From assembly GCA_026018925.1 (NCBI GenBank), contig JAKSZU010000002.1, positions 156,605,400 through 156,669,399 on the forward strand: a stretch of DNA of 64,000 bases. Direction: 5' to 3'. A program made the position numbers and the translations under genes. Of this stretch, positions 1 to 10,083 are shown piece after piece (positions within the stretch are counted from its first letter, which is position 1; every line of letters starts with the position of its first letter). The notes under the pieces are model-generated. The model made no database searches. It saw only the letters and a program-made list of their open reading frames with translations, and was not told the DNA's origin. This DNA comes from Tupaia tana (lineage: Eukaryota > Chordata > Mammalia > Scandentia > Tupaiidae).

Positions 1-172
1 CCCACATGGCTGACCACGGTTCAAGTCCTGGACCTGGAGGCTTGCTCTCTCACTTTCCCTCTCTTTCTTTCTCTCTCACTCTGTCCCTCTCTGGTCAAAA
101 TAAAAAGAAATGAAATAAATGAATGAATAAATAAAAAATAAAATAATTCTTTAAAAAAATAAAAAAATAAAG
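1..172 (+). mobile_element. SINE family B, cut by window start
   Basis: The copy begins inside the tRNA-like head just before the B box (GGTTCAAGTCC). The CT-rich body, GGTCAAAATAAAAA and an A/T-rich tail follow. The 5' end lies outside the window. Confidence 0.9.
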
Positions 173-489
173 AGTATGGAAAAAGTGGATGCATACCTCA
201 TCACAGTGTGTAATGTTAATATCAAAACTTAACAAGAAAAGAATAAGGAAGGAAAGCTCCAGCTCACTTGAGAACATAGTTATAATACACAAAACCATAG
301 AATACTTAACTGGCATTAAGACATACATTTTTAATCACTGTAATATCTCTGAAACCAGAATACACCTTAACAGTCTATGGTACTGTATATTATTGGCTAT
401 TTTTAAAAAAGAAAGCATCTCTGAAATAGGTATGCATCACATATAACTGACATTTTTATTTGGGAGGAGAAAAAAATAAATTATTATTT
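173..489. other. No gene; AT-rich intron
   Basis: AT-rich sequence with no recognisable exon. It may be a degraded continuation of the L1 that starts near 490. Confidence 0.5.
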
Positions 490-1272
490 GATTATCATTC
501 AATCAAATCTCAGTGAGTACAATAAACAATAATAATTCATGACCAATTTAGGCTTATCTCTAATGCAAGGAATGCAAGGTTGGCTTAACATTAGAATATC
601 AATTAATGTATTTAATATAACTTGTGCAATTCACAGAAAAAAATATCATTTGATTATCTCAAAAGGAACAGAAAAGCTTTTTATGAAATTCAACCTCCAT
701 TTCTTAAAACAGAATCTTGGCATGCTAGGAACAGAAAGGAACTTCCTTAACCTGATAAAGTCTGCCTACAAAATACCTATTTACATTGAAAGCACTCCCT
801 GTAGGATTTAGGAGGAGACAAAGATGCCCATTATGACTCCTTCAATTCAACACTGTACTGCAAGTCCCAGCTAGGACTGCATGGCAGGAAAAAGAAATAA
901 AAGGATTAAGGATAAGCACTGAAGAACAAAAGTGTCATTATTTATTCATGATATGATTGTATTCACATGAATAATCTAGGAGACTTTCTCCACCAAATAT
1001 CAAGGTTTGTTATAAAACTATAATACTTAAGACAATATGATATTGGCAAAAGGACTGAACAAAACAAACGGGCGGAACGGAACAGCAACACAAAAGCCAG
1101 TCCATAGAAGATGAACGCTTGGCATACTGAACCTGACGTGGGATGGGTACGTTGCTCAGTGGGGAAGGCTGAACTTTCCAGTAGGTAATGCTGTGACAGC
1201 AAGTTAGCCACGAGGGGAAAAGATGAAAGTGGTTTCATCCCACAGCCCATACTCAGAAAGTAAGTCCAGGTG

Positions 1273-1533
1273 GGAACCAGCAGTTAGCGTAATGGCTATG
1301 TCGCTGGACTCCCACGTAGTCGACCGCGGTTTGCGTCCCGGACCCGGTGGCTTAAAACTCACGCCGGGTGCGTGTGCGTGCGTGCCCAAGATCCCGAGAG
1401 GAGAATGGAGGAGAAGGGATTGCGGCGTGACCATCCCCTCTGGGGGGTGATTTCTCGCTTTCTGTCTCTATGTCTCTCTCTGTCTGTCTGGCGAGCGCAC
1501 GCGCCCTATAGCGAAAAACCTCTCCAAAAAAAA
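1273..1533 (+). mobile_element. SINE family A1 in L1
   Basis: Complete young copy rich in CpG. A box TAGCGTAATGG is intact, B box reads GGTTTGCGTCC, and the 3' signature CCCTATAGCGAAAAACC is present. Flanked by target-site duplication AAAGTAAGTCCAGGTG (1257-1272 and 1534-1549). Confidence 0.95.
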
Positions 1534-1751
1534 AAAGTAAGTCCAGGTGATTTGAAGCCTCAAATGTGAGAGGCCTCTCTCTAAAGCTTTGCAGAGATAA
1601 CAGGACACTTGGTGCTCAGGACGCAGGGTACAGGTTTCGTGAACGAGAAGCACAATTGTAGAGGAGAAGATGGACAGATCTGACTATATGAATTTAAGAA
1701 CTTCCATTCAGCAAAAACTCCACAATGGTTAAAAAATAAATGAATAAAAAG

Positions 1752-2029
1752 CGGGAACCAGCAGTTAGCGTAATGGCTATGTTGCTGGACTCCCACGTAG
1801 TCGACCGCGGTTCACATCCCGGACCCGGTGGCTTAGAATTCACGCTGGGCGCATGTGCGTGCGTGCCCAAGATCCCAAGAGGAGAATGGAGGAGAAGGGA
1901 TTGCAGTGTGACCATCCCCCCTGGGGGGTGATTTTTCGCTTTCTGTCTCTCTGTCTGTGTCTGTCTGTCTGGCAAGCGCACGCACCCTATAGCGAAAATC
2001 TCTCCAAAAAAAATAAATAAATAAAATAA
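1752..2029 (+). mobile_element. SINE family A1 in L1
   Basis: Second complete copy in the same L1. It is flanked by direct repeats reading approximately AATAAATGAATAAAAAGC (about 1734-1751 and 2029-2046). The tail is an AAAT-type simple repeat. Confidence 0.93.
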
Positions 2030-2282
2030 ATAAATGAATAAAAAGCCAAACACCAGAAGAAGATCATTGCAGCACACAGAACTCACAAGGCTTTGTTTCC
2101 AAATACAGGACGAACTTCAAAAAATGGATAGACTAGCAAATCAGTAAGATTTGCAACAATGGAGACAAAAAAAAAAAAAAAAAAACCACATCCAAAAATC
2201 TCAAATCAAAGGCAAATGAATGGCCTATGACCACAGCCAAATATATGCAACCTCATTCTCTCAGCAGCTTCTTTCAAAAAGT

Positions 2283-2620
2283 GTTTAATTTTGATGAAGT
2301 CTCTCTCTATTTCTCTCTGTCTCTCTCTGGTCAAATAAAATAATAAGCTGTCACCTTTTTCTGTTATTAATCAGACATTTGGGATCATGTCTAAGAATTC
2401 TTGGCCTAACAGAAGATCATGAAGATTTTCCCTGATGTTTTCTCTAAAATTTTTATTTCACATTCACATCTGCTCCATCTTCAGTTAATATCTGTCTGTA
2501 TAAGGTGTCATGTTTACACAGAGGTGTTTTTTTTTTGCATCTAAAAGCTCCATTGTTTCAACCCTGTTTGTTGAAAAAAAGTATCCTTTCTTCATTAAAT
2601 TGCATATACAAAATTGCATT
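2283..2620 (-). mobile_element. L1 fragment, antisense
   Basis: The plus strand shows the antisense L1 ORF2/3' region: TTTTGATGAAGTC near 2290, GTCTAAGAATTCTTGGCCTA near 2389 and TTTGTTGAAAAAAAGTATCC near 2566. A 45-bp family B tail piece interrupts it at 2303-2348. Confidence 0.7.
2303..2348 (+). mobile_element. SINE family B, 3' fragment
   Basis: Only the CT-rich body and GGTCAAATAAAATAATAA remain, inside an antisense L1. The tRNA-like head is absent, so this is a 5'-truncated insertion or a deletion remnant. Confidence 0.6.
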
Positions 2621-2621
2621 T

Positions 2622-2799
2622 TTTAAAGAATTATTTAATTGTATCCATCATCTTATTGCTTTTAAATTGGCTACAGGGCACATACGCTCACCCGAAACAG
2701 AGAGAGAGAGAAAAAGTGAGCCACCAGGGCCAGGACTCAGACCAAGGTTGGCCTTGTGGGAGTCCAACACCTTTAACCACTGTGCCACCTGCTGGCCCC
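2622..2799 (-). mobile_element. SINE family B/A hybrid-like copy
   Basis: The head reads GGGGCCAGCAGGTGGCACAG on the minus strand, with a degraded B box. The body is short and CT-rich but ends in the family A-like phrase GTATGTGCCCTGTAGCC rather than GGTCAAATTAAA, mixing both families' 3' parts. Confidence 0.75.
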
Positions 2800-3019
2800 T
2801 CAAGGGAAGATCTTAAGAGAATGAATAAAAGAAAAAATAAACTGACATTTCAAGTGGGTATGAAGTGCAGCAGTAACACGCTGCCCCAGTGATGCTAGAT
2901 GCATACAGAAGGTCGCAGGTTCAGTTCCCCAGCTGACCTATACACATTTGGCACATGTGGCCATGATTTTGACTGGTTGAGAAGGTTGGGGAAGAATCAC
3001 AGCATTAAAACCCTGTTGA

Positions 3020-3225
3020 GGGGGCTGGCAGGTGGTACAGTGGGCACAGTGGTTGGTATGCTGGACTCCCACATGGCCGACCACGGTTCAGGTCTTGGAC
3101 CGAGCAGCTTGCTTTCTCACTTTTCCTTTCTCTCTCTCTGTCTCTCTCTGTTTCTTTCTGTCTCTCTCTGGTCAAATAAAATAATAATAATAAATAAATA
3201 AAATAAAATAAAAAATTCTTTTTTA
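3020..3225 (+). mobile_element. SINE family B inside family C
   Basis: Complete head (GGGGCTGGCAGGTGGTACAG), CT-rich body and GGTCAAATAAAATAA tail. Its A/T tail appears to resume at 3344-3374 after the opposite-strand copy, so that copy landed in its tail. Confidence 0.88.
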
Positions 3226-3343
3226 AAAATAAGTATTTATTTTATTTTATTTATTTATTCATTTACCAGGTCCGGGACTTGAACCGTGGTCAGCCATGTG
3301 GGAGTGTCCAGTGCCTTAACCACCATATCACCTGCTGGTCCCC
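3226..3343 (-). mobile_element. SINE family B, short, inverted partner
   Basis: The minus-strand head (GGGGACCAGCAGGTGATATG) and B box GGTTCAAGTCC are clear. The CT-rich body is missing and the head runs directly into AAATAAATAAATAAA. It forms an inverted pair with the copy at 3020-3225. Confidence 0.8.
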
Positions 3344-3634
3344 AAAATAAATAATTCTTAAAAGAAAAAAAAAGGCCCGTTGAAGGTGTGTCTCTGTCTC
3401 TCACTCTCATGCAAGAAAGAAACTTTTTTTTTAATTTAACAATAGTTACCTCCCAAAGAAGAGGAAATTGTTTGTAGACTACTTTAGATTCAAGATGCAA
3501 CATCAGCTCCTCCCTGGCTACTGCACAGCTGTGAACCTGCCAGCCTTCACAGTGTGATGAGGCAAGTCAGACACATGCATACATTCATTCTGTGTTTCTG
3601 GAGAACTCTGACTCACAGAGTCTGGAGAAGCTGT

Positions 3635-3930
3635 TTATTTGTTTTTGTTTTTGGTTTTTTTTTTTTTTTTTTTTTTTTTTTTGAGAGGTTTTTGGTATAG
3701 GGCACATGAGCTCACCAGAAAGATAGAGAGAGACAGAGAGACAGAAAGTGAGAAATCACTCCCCAGGGGGGATGGTCACGCTGCAATCCCTTCTCCTCCA
3801 TTCTCCTGTAGGGATCTTGGACAAGCACACATACGTCCCCGGCATGAGTTTAAGCAACCGGGTCCGGGACTCGAACCGCGGTCAACTACATGGGAGTACA
3901 GCAATATAACCATTATGCCAACTGCTGGTC
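3635..3930 (-). mobile_element. SINE family A
   Basis: The long T run at 3654-3682 is the A-tail of a minus-strand copy. Head and B box (GGTTCGAGTCC) are intact at the right end. Direct repeat CTGGAGAAGCTGTT flanks it (about 3621-3634 and 3931-3944). Confidence 0.93.
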
Positions 3931-3984
3931 CCTGGAGAAGCTGTTCTAACACAGCTTCACAGTAAGCGTTATTGGATAGGGTGA

Positions 3985-4350
3985 TTCCCCAGACTTCATT
4001 CTTTTTTTCCAAAATTCTTTTCTCTATTCTAGCTCCTTTGCCTTTTCATACACATTCCAGAATCCATCTGTCTATATCTACAAAAATTCCCGCTGAGACT
4101 TTTACTGGAATTGAGTTCAATCAATTTATGAAGAACTGGCAGCTTTACTATGTTTAGTATCTGATCTAGGAATACGTTTCTCCATTTATTTAGGTATTCC
4201 TGGATTTCTTTCATCAGCATTTAGGAGTTTTCAGAATTCAGCTCCTCTACATGTTTGGCTAGGCTTATACCTAAGTACTTCATTTTTTGAAGCTCTTGTT
4301 TTGATATTACTTGAATTTGGTTTTCATATGCGCATTGCTAAGTTGTAAAA
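3985..4350 (-). mobile_element. L1 fragment, antisense
   Basis: The plus strand matches the antisense L1 ORF2 region (TCTCCATTTATTTAGGTATT at about 4179, then a CCTAAGTACTTCATTTTTTG-like stretch). Frames are broken. Confidence 0.75.
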
Positions 4351-4838
4351 ATGTGTTCTAACTATCCTCCATGCTCCAGGAGGTGGGGCCGTACCCCCCC
4401 CACCCGCATGCCTTCAGTGTGGGACGTCCATAGTGACTTCCTTCCAAGGAGTACAGCACAGAAAGAGGGAAGCCAAGAGGAAAATCACTGAAGAAAAGCC
4501 AGACAGACGCTACCTCAGCCAAACCAAGGTCAATATTAAGGGGGTACGTTTTACACAAGCACCTGTAATCACCTGTATAAGGCAGCTCACATATTAGGGG
4601 GCCAATGATACGTTAACTAAGCCAGTTGAAAGTGGAATGTACACTGAAGACTGATGTCTCCGGTTTCATTTGTATTCTCTGTGTACACGGGAAGAGTGTT
4701 CTAACCCCAGACAGCATGCTGTAAACACCACTGACTAAAAGTCATGACGAGATGTCCGACTCTCCGTGACAGACATAATAGTATCTTTCTGACTTTCAGA
4801 GATGCTAAGCTATGGTGCCCTTAACATCTGTATTAGTT
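4351..4838. other. No gene; unassigned intron
   Basis: No SINE, L1 or exon recognised. Contains a C-rich run near 4393 and otherwise looks single-copy. Confidence 0.5.
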
Positions 4839-4856
4839 AAGAGCCTTTATTGTATC

Positions 4857-5404
4857 TTTTTTTACAGTCTTGAGTGGTTTTAATTCATTTTTAACATCTA
4901 ATATGCCATGAATTCATAGGGAATAGGTTCCAGAAGCTCAGGCTCCTTCCAGTGATTCTCACAGAGTGTGCTTCTCTGGGTGAGGGAGACTGGAGCTTCA
5001 GTTGAACCCAGGTCCCTTTCTCTTTGGCTTCCTTCTTTTTCTGATCCTTTTCCTTTATACATTTTAGGAAGCTATCTCTGCTTAATGTGTTCAATATGCA
5101 CATTAATTCTCTTGGCAAGAATCTTGCCCTTAGCTTGTCTGTTTACAACAATGCCAACCACATGCTGAGTAATACTGTAGACTCTTCCAGTTTTGCCATG
5201 GTAACATCTGTGGGCCTTCCTTTTAGAACAGTCCCCATTCCCTTCATGCCTACACTGTCACCTTTCTTGCAGATTCGCACGTATGCAGCCAGAGGAACGA
5301 CTCCGTGTTTTCTACCAGGCCTAGAGAACATAACGGGCGCCTCTCCTCTCTCCCTTCGTGTTCGACATTTTGGTCAATTACCAGGAGATGGCGGTTCCAG
5401 CCAA
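4857..5404 (-). pseudogene. RPL21: Processed pseudogene of ribosomal protein L21
   Basis: Intronless minus-strand copy of the 60S ribosomal protein L21 mRNA. The 5' UTR-like part (GGAACCGCCATCTCCTGG) precedes an ATG at 5366. Readable blocks include [20 protein letters not shown], then DQKKKEAKEKGTWVQLK, and a C-terminus MNSWHIRC/PYEFMAY in alternative frames, with the stop at 4900-4898. At least three frame breaks are visible: a 2-base loss at about codon 13, a 1-base loss near codon 53, and one in the RDSFLK region. A seven-base A tail lies at 4863-4857 (minus). Imperfect target-site duplications, 4839-4856 and 5405-5421, bracket it, as expected for L1-mediated retroposition. It is dead and intronic within WWC2. 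Confidence 0.93.
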
Positions 5405-5421
5405 AAGAGCTTTACTACATC

Positions 5422-6317
5422 TTTCTCTGCTACTGTAGTATAAACAAACATTACAAGGAGCAGAATTTTCTATACATTCTATTTAGAAGCTTTCCCCAAC
5501 TGCGACCATTCAGTAAGGGCTTTCAAGAGGAAAAACAGCTCATTTGTCACCAGAGCATTCAAAATGTAACATTTCTGGCTCGAAATCAGATGCCACACAA
5601 TGATTACACATAAGAACTTCAACCGGGGAGGAAACTTGGTTTCTCAGCAACATTTCCACATTCTAATACCTTTGTTAAATGTATCCCAAAAGCAGAAGCT
5701 GTATTTCCACCACCCCTGCCAATTCGGGTCCTCCTTGAGACAAGATACCAAATTTCAGTTGGAGACTGCAGGAGGGAGAAAGGTCTCAGCTGTAACTATG
5801 AGACATCAAACCCAGCGCACAAACGTTCTCCCCCTATGGATGCCATGGGGGCTGGGGAACTTTCACCAAAAGTCAGAATGACAAATCACAAGCCAGCTTC
5901 CACCAAGAAACACAGGCAGCTTTTCTTCTAGTCTTTCTCTTTTTGCGAATGAAATCAACCTGGCTTTAGTCACTCCCGGAAGAAAAGCTCTAACTTCTGA
6001 GCTTGAGCCTAGGTTAGCTTCTGCCCTCAGAAGGCTGGGCCACCAAACCTCTCAACGACGCCTTGGACAACCCCATTTACACTACCTTTTCATTGCTCCT
6101 TTGATTGTGCACTATGTATCCCTTTTTCCCCCTTCAGAAGGATTTTATGGTTTTATTTATGGTTTTATATATGACTCTTTCGGCATACAGACCACACTTT
6201 GTGATGGAAGATTCCAAAATGGTCAACCTCTGATACTCCCAAGCTTCTTACCTTTCGTAACTCTTCCAGGTTTAGCCCAGGATACTATGTTTGGGAAAGT
6301 CAGGCTAGTACTGGCTT
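5422..6317. other. No gene; low-repeat intron
   Basis: About 900 bp without recognisable SINE or LINE. Base composition is ordinary and the open frames here (up to 118 codons) show no family resemblance. This is a candidate for cross-species conservation. Confidence 0.5.
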
Positions 6318-6409
6318 AATACCATAAAATTCACCCTCTTGAGGCACAAATCTATTAATCCTGACAAACGCATACTGTGCAACCACCACTGCAATGAAGA
6401 GAACATTTC

Positions 6410-6669
6410 TTTTTTTTTTTTTGAGAGGTTTTTGCTATAGGGCGCATGCGCTCTCCAGATAGACAGAGAGAGAGAGACAGAAAGCGAGAAATCACCCCCC
6501 AGGGGGGATGGCCACACTGCAATCCCTTCTCCTCCATTCTCCTCTCGGGATCTTGGGCACGCATGCACACGTGCCCGGCGTGAGTTTAAGCCACCGGGTC
6601 CAGGACTCGAACTGCGGTCGACTACGTGGAAGTCCAGCAACATAGCCATTACGCTAACTGCTGGTCCTG
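6410..6669 (-). mobile_element. SINE family A1 in L1
   Basis: Complete minus-strand copy (TTTTTGAGAGGTTTTTGCTAT at left, CTAACTGCTGGTCC at right). Direct repeat AGAACATTTCT lies on both sides (6399-6409, 6671-6681). Confidence 0.93.
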
Positions 6670-6974
6670 AAAAGAACATTTCTATCGCCTCTAAAAGTCC
6701 CCATGTATCTCTACTCAGTCAACCCCTCTCTCTACCCCTGGCAACCACTGATCTGTTCTCTGATCTTAGTTCTTCCTTTTCAGGAGTGTCAAATAAATTG
6801 AATCACACAGCACGCAGCCACTTGCATTTGACTTCCTTCACTCAGCCCATGTTTTCTCAGAGAGAGAGAGAAGGTAATACTACCCACAAGGAGAAGAAAG
6901 TTGGTTCTTAAGGGTTCAAAGAGATTAGATATTAGGTTGGTGCAAAAGCAATTGTGATTCTAGACCTTGAATTT

Positions 6975-7235
6975 CAATTTCTTTTTTTTAGAGAGAGATT
7001 TTTTTGCTCTAGGGCACATGCATTTGCCAGAGAGAGAGACAGACAGAAAGCAAGAAAGCACACCCGGTGGGGATGGCCACGCCATAATCTCCTCTCCTCC
7101 ATTCTCCTCTCAGGATCTTGGACACACATGCACACGCACCCGGTGAGAGTTTCAAGCCACGGGGTCTGGGATTCAAACCGTGGTTGACTACATGGGAGTC
7201 CAGCAACATAACCATTACACCATCTGCTGGTCCCC
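6975..7235 (-). mobile_element. SINE family A inside mariner 3' part
   Basis: Minus-strand copy with B box GGTTTGAATCC. It splits the non-coding segment between the transposase stop and the mariner's left terminal repeat. The duplicated flank AAATTCATGGTTCAG/AAATTCAAGGTCTAG is visible on the minus strand. Confidence 0.9.
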
Positions 7236-7282
7236 TCTGAACCATGAATTTTAAATCATCATAATTAGGCTCAAACACCTCT

Positions 7283-8289
7283 TTATTCATCAAAACAGAA
7301 ACCATTACTATCAATACATTTTTGCCAACGAGAAATAAGTTTATCCCTGTAGCATAAATATCTGTGCTTTGGGATTCGACAAACTCTTGGAAAGCATCTT
7401 CTGAGTCTTGGTGGATATGGATGCATTTTCCCTGCAAAAAGTTACCCAGATGCTTGAAGAAATGATAGTTGGTTCGCAAGAGGTCAGGGGAATATGGAGG
7501 ATGAGCCAAATCTTCATAGTCCAATTTGCTCAATTTCTCTTGTCAGACATGTTGCTGGGGGTGGTCCCGGAGAAGAACCGGGCCCTTTCTGCAGACGGAT
7601 GCCGGCGACAGGCGCTGCAGTGTTAGCTGCATCGCTTTAGTTTCCTGAGATGTAAAGATTTCGCTGGGATTCAGAAAGCTGGCAGTGAATCAGACCCCAC
7701 CAAACAGTGAGCAGAACCTTTTTTGGGTATATGTTTGGCTTTGGGAAGTGCTTTGGAGCTTCTACTCAGTCCAGCTACTGAGCTGGTTATCATTGGTTGT
7801 CATATAAAATCTTACTTTTCATCACACATCAGGATCCTATAGACATGGTTCACTGTTGCTGGGTAGAATAAGAGAAGATGACACTTCAAATGATTTTTCT
7901 TTCAGTCAGCTCATGTGGCACCCACTTATTGAGCCTCTTCACCTTCCCAGCGTGCTTCAAATGCTCCATGACCATAGACCGGTCAATGTTGAATTTTCCA
8001 GCAACTTCTCGTGTAGTTACAAGAGGAGCAGCTTTGACGACGGCTCTCAATTGGTCACCGTCAACTTCCCACGGCTGGCCACTACACTCCTGATGTTCAA
8101 GGCTCTCGTCTCTTGCAAAACTTCTTGAACCACCACTGCACTGTATGATCATCAGCAGTTTCTGGGCCAGTGAAATGTCATTGCGAGTTGTCTCCACTGC
8201 TTTACGACCCATAAGGAACTCCACTCACCATTTCTAGTCTTTTGTGGGAAAAGTGCTTGAATTTGTTTTTTGTCTAACATCATTTCCAT
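7283..8289 (-). pseudogene. Mariner transposase pseudogene (Hsmar1/SETMAR type)
   Basis: The minus-strand remnant begins at ATG 8289. The N-terminal helix-turn-helix part is readable (ESLEHQECSGQPWEVDGDQL, TTREVAGKFNIDRSMVMEHL, GKVKRLNKWVPHEL), and so is the catalytic C-terminal part (HPPYSPDLLRTNYHFFKHLG, FLQGKCIHIHQDSEDAFQEF). The TCDEKW motif that carries a catalytic aspartate is broken: its Trp codon is a TAA stop at 7814-7812. Several frameshifts separate the blocks, for example around codon 20 and near 8150. It is a DD34D-family transposase and not functional. The human homologue of this domain is known as the C-terminal half of SETMAR; no SET domain is present here. Confidence 0.9.
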
Positions 8290-8379
8290 AGTCTAAAATA
8301 CATATAAAATAAACAGCAAGTAATGTCACTAGCAAAAAACATCAAGTGAAAAATATGTATTAAGATTATGCATTAACAT

Positions 8380-8650
8380 GGGGTCAGCAGGTAGCATAGT
8401 GGTTAAAGCATTGGACTCCACATGATCTACCACAGTTCAAGTTCCAGATCTGGTGGCCTGAAACACGCCAGGTGCATGTGCATGTGTGCCCAAAATCCTG
8501 AGAGAAGAATGGAGGGGAAGAGACTGCAGCATGGCCATAGCCCGGGGGGGGGGGGGGGGGGTGATAGCTCACTTTCTGTCTCTCTGCCTCTGTTTCTCTA
8601 GCGAGCACACATGCCCTATTGCAAAAATTTCTCTCAAAAAATAAAAAAGA
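8380..8650 (+). mobile_element. SINE family A inside mariner
   Basis: Complete older copy (A box TAGCATAGTGG). The central C/G block has expanded to an 18-G run at 8545-8562. It lies between the transposase start and the mariner right end. Confidence 0.9.
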
Positions 8651-8688
8651 GGTATAACATAACCACATTTATTTAAGAATGCATACAA

Positions 8689-8854
8689 GGGCCAGCAGGT
8701 GACATGGTGGTTAAGGGCACTGGATTTCCACATGGCCAACCATGGTTCGAGTCCCAGACCTGGCAGCTTGCTTCTTCTCTCTCTCCCTCCCTCCCTCCCT
8801 CCCTCTCTGATCAAATTAAAATAAATAAAGTTAAATAAAATAATTATTTTAAAA
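8689..8854 (+). mobile_element. SINE family B inside mariner
   Basis: Intact head with B box GGTTCGAGTCC, a CCCT-repeat body and the full GTTAAATAAAATAATTATTT end. Direct repeat AAGAATGCAT lies on both sides. Confidence 0.93.
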
Positions 8855-9517
8855 AAGAATGCATCCAATATCTAACAGAAATTTTGACAATGCAAAACAG
8901 CAATTACTTTTGCACCAACCTATATTATTGTGGTCTGGGTCCTGTAATAGGCCGAAGTTTGTAAACAGATGTACAATCTACCATATTAAAATATCCTCTG
9001 GGGCAATTAGGGGAAAATATCTAAAAGGGCTGAGGGAGGTAATAATAAAAGGTCGAGAGGCACTAATTAAGCAAAATGTGTTTGAGATCCACCTACGTTG
9101 TGCACGTCTCAGGAGTTTGTTCCTTTCTACTATCAAATAGTGTTTTGGTAAGGAAACGCCAGTTTGTTTATCCATTCAGTAACAGACAGGCATGTGTTTT
9201 CATTTCTCTCAAGGAGAGGAGCAGGAGTACTGGATTCAAGGATAAAGGTATGTTAAGTTGCTCGCCAAAGCGGCTCTATCATATTCATTCCCATCAGCAA
9301 TACATGAGAGTTCTACTTGGGTTCCCTTTTTGTGAGCACTTAGCATTACCAGATTTCTTGCTTGTTTACTGAGCCATTCTTTCTTTCTTTAGCCCTTCCA
9401 ATAGGCATGTAATAGAAACTCATTATGTTTTTAATTTACACTTCCCTAAAGACCAATAATGAACACTGAGGATCTTTCATGCAGTTATTTTCCATCAGTA
9501 TATTTTCTCTGGTCAAG

Positions 9518-9995
9518 GCTGGCCCCATAGCCTGGTGGTTAAGGGGGCTGGATCCCACAAGGCCAACCTCATTTCAAATCCCAGTCCTGGCAGTTTGAAA
9601 AACCTGCCAGGTGCCTGTGTGTGTGTGTGTGTGTGTGCCTAAAATCCTCCCAGGTTAGAGACATTAAGGAAAAAGGGCTGAGGCATGACCCCACACCACT
9701 GGGGAGTGCTTTTATGTATGTATTTATTTATTTTAGATTCTTGTCATACAGTGTGTGCATTCACTGGAGAGAGACAGAGGAAGAGAGAAAGTGAGAAATC
9801 ACCCCCCTAGGATGGTCACACAGCAGTCCCTTCTCCGTTTTCCTCTTGGGATTTCAGGCATGCATCCATATGCACCTGGCATGTATTCAAGCTGCTGGAC
9901 CTGGGACTTGAACCACAGAATCAGCCATGTGGAATCCAGTGCCTTAACAACCATGCTACCTCCTGGCCCAGGGAGCACTTTTTTGAAAAAAAAAA
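9518..9995 (+). mobile_element. SINE family A2, split by a family A copy
   Basis: The head GGCTGGCCCCATAGCCTGG and the A2-type block CACTGGGGAGTGCTTTT end at 9712. The remainder resumes after 9968 (GGGAGCACTTTTTTGAAAAA). A (GT) run lies at about 9617-9638. Confidence 0.8.
9711..9968 (-). mobile_element. SINE family A nested in A2
   Basis: Minus-strand copy inserted into the preceding SINE. The host motif GGGAGTGCTTTT is repeated as GGGAGCACTTTT on the far side as the target duplication. Confidence 0.85.
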
Positions 9996-10083
9996 AAAAG
10001 CAAATCTGCCCAAATCTTTTGCCTACTTTTTAACAGACTACTTGTTTATATTAATGAATTGTGAAAAAGAAATTAGTTTGTTG

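Larger units (their letters stand above)
490..2170 (+). mobile_element. L1 fragment, ORF2 reverse-transcriptase to C-terminal region, split by two SINEs
   Basis: Sense-strand similarity to mammalian L1 ORF2. The stretch around 570-960 matches the RT region (ACATGATTGTAT-like motif near 950). Positions 1005-1100 and 1650-2160 match the ORF2 C-terminal part (AACTTCCATTCAGCAAAA at about 1699). Reading frames are broken and internal segments are missing. Two family A1 SINEs sit inside it with clear target-site duplications, so the L1 is the older layer. Confidence 0.75.
2852..3429 (+). mobile_element. SINE family C, split by two family B SINEs
   Basis: The head and body run 2852-3018 (B-box-like GGTTCAGTTCC at about 2919). 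The 3' part resumes at about 3375 with GTGTCTCTGTCTCTCACTCT and CATGCAAGAAAGAAAC. The break carries a probable duplicated site, CCTGTTGAGG before and CCCGTTGAAGG after, so the family B pair is an insertion into this copy. Confidence 0.8.
6932..8921 (-). mobile_element. Full-length SETMAR/Hsmar1-like mariner with three nested SINEs
   Basis: The left end TTAGGTTGGTGCAAAAGCAA and the right end TTACTTTTGCACCAACCTA form the mariner terminal inverted repeats of the Hsmar1 (cecropia) type, with TA at each flank. Subtracting the three SINEs (6975-7235, 8380-8650, 8689-8854) leaves about 1.3 kb, the usual length of Hsmar1. It contains a decayed transposase on the minus strand. It lies within an L1, so it is younger than that L1 and older than the SINEs. 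Confidence 0.88.
6858..9075. mobile_element. Unassigned insert in L1 that hosts the mariner
   Basis: About 75 bp (6858-6930) on the left and 150 bp (8923-9075) on the right of the mariner do not match the surrounding L1, which is continuous across them. I infer an older insertion of unknown class into which the mariner jumped. Confidence 0.4.
6318..9505 (-). mobile_element. L1 3' region, antisense, interrupted by a SINE and a mariner-bearing insert
   Basis: Two plus-strand blocks, 6318-6850 (TGTGCAACCACCACTGCAAT) and about 9075-9505 (GTTTATCCATTCAGTAACAG, ATTCATTCCCATCAGCAATA), are consecutive parts of the antisense L1 3' UTR/ORF2 end. Between them lies about 2.2 kb of foreign DNA. Family A (6410-6669) also interrupts it. 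Confidence 0.75.

Noticed and set aside
1273..1340. SINE heads as functional tRNA genes
   Set aside because: A and B boxes are present but the cloverleaf cannot be closed into a normal acceptor stem and the sequence continues as a SINE.
7009..7533. 174-codon minus-strand frame as a mariner gene
   Set aside because: Only its N-terminal 100 codons are mariner transposase; the rest reads into a SINE inserted in the element.
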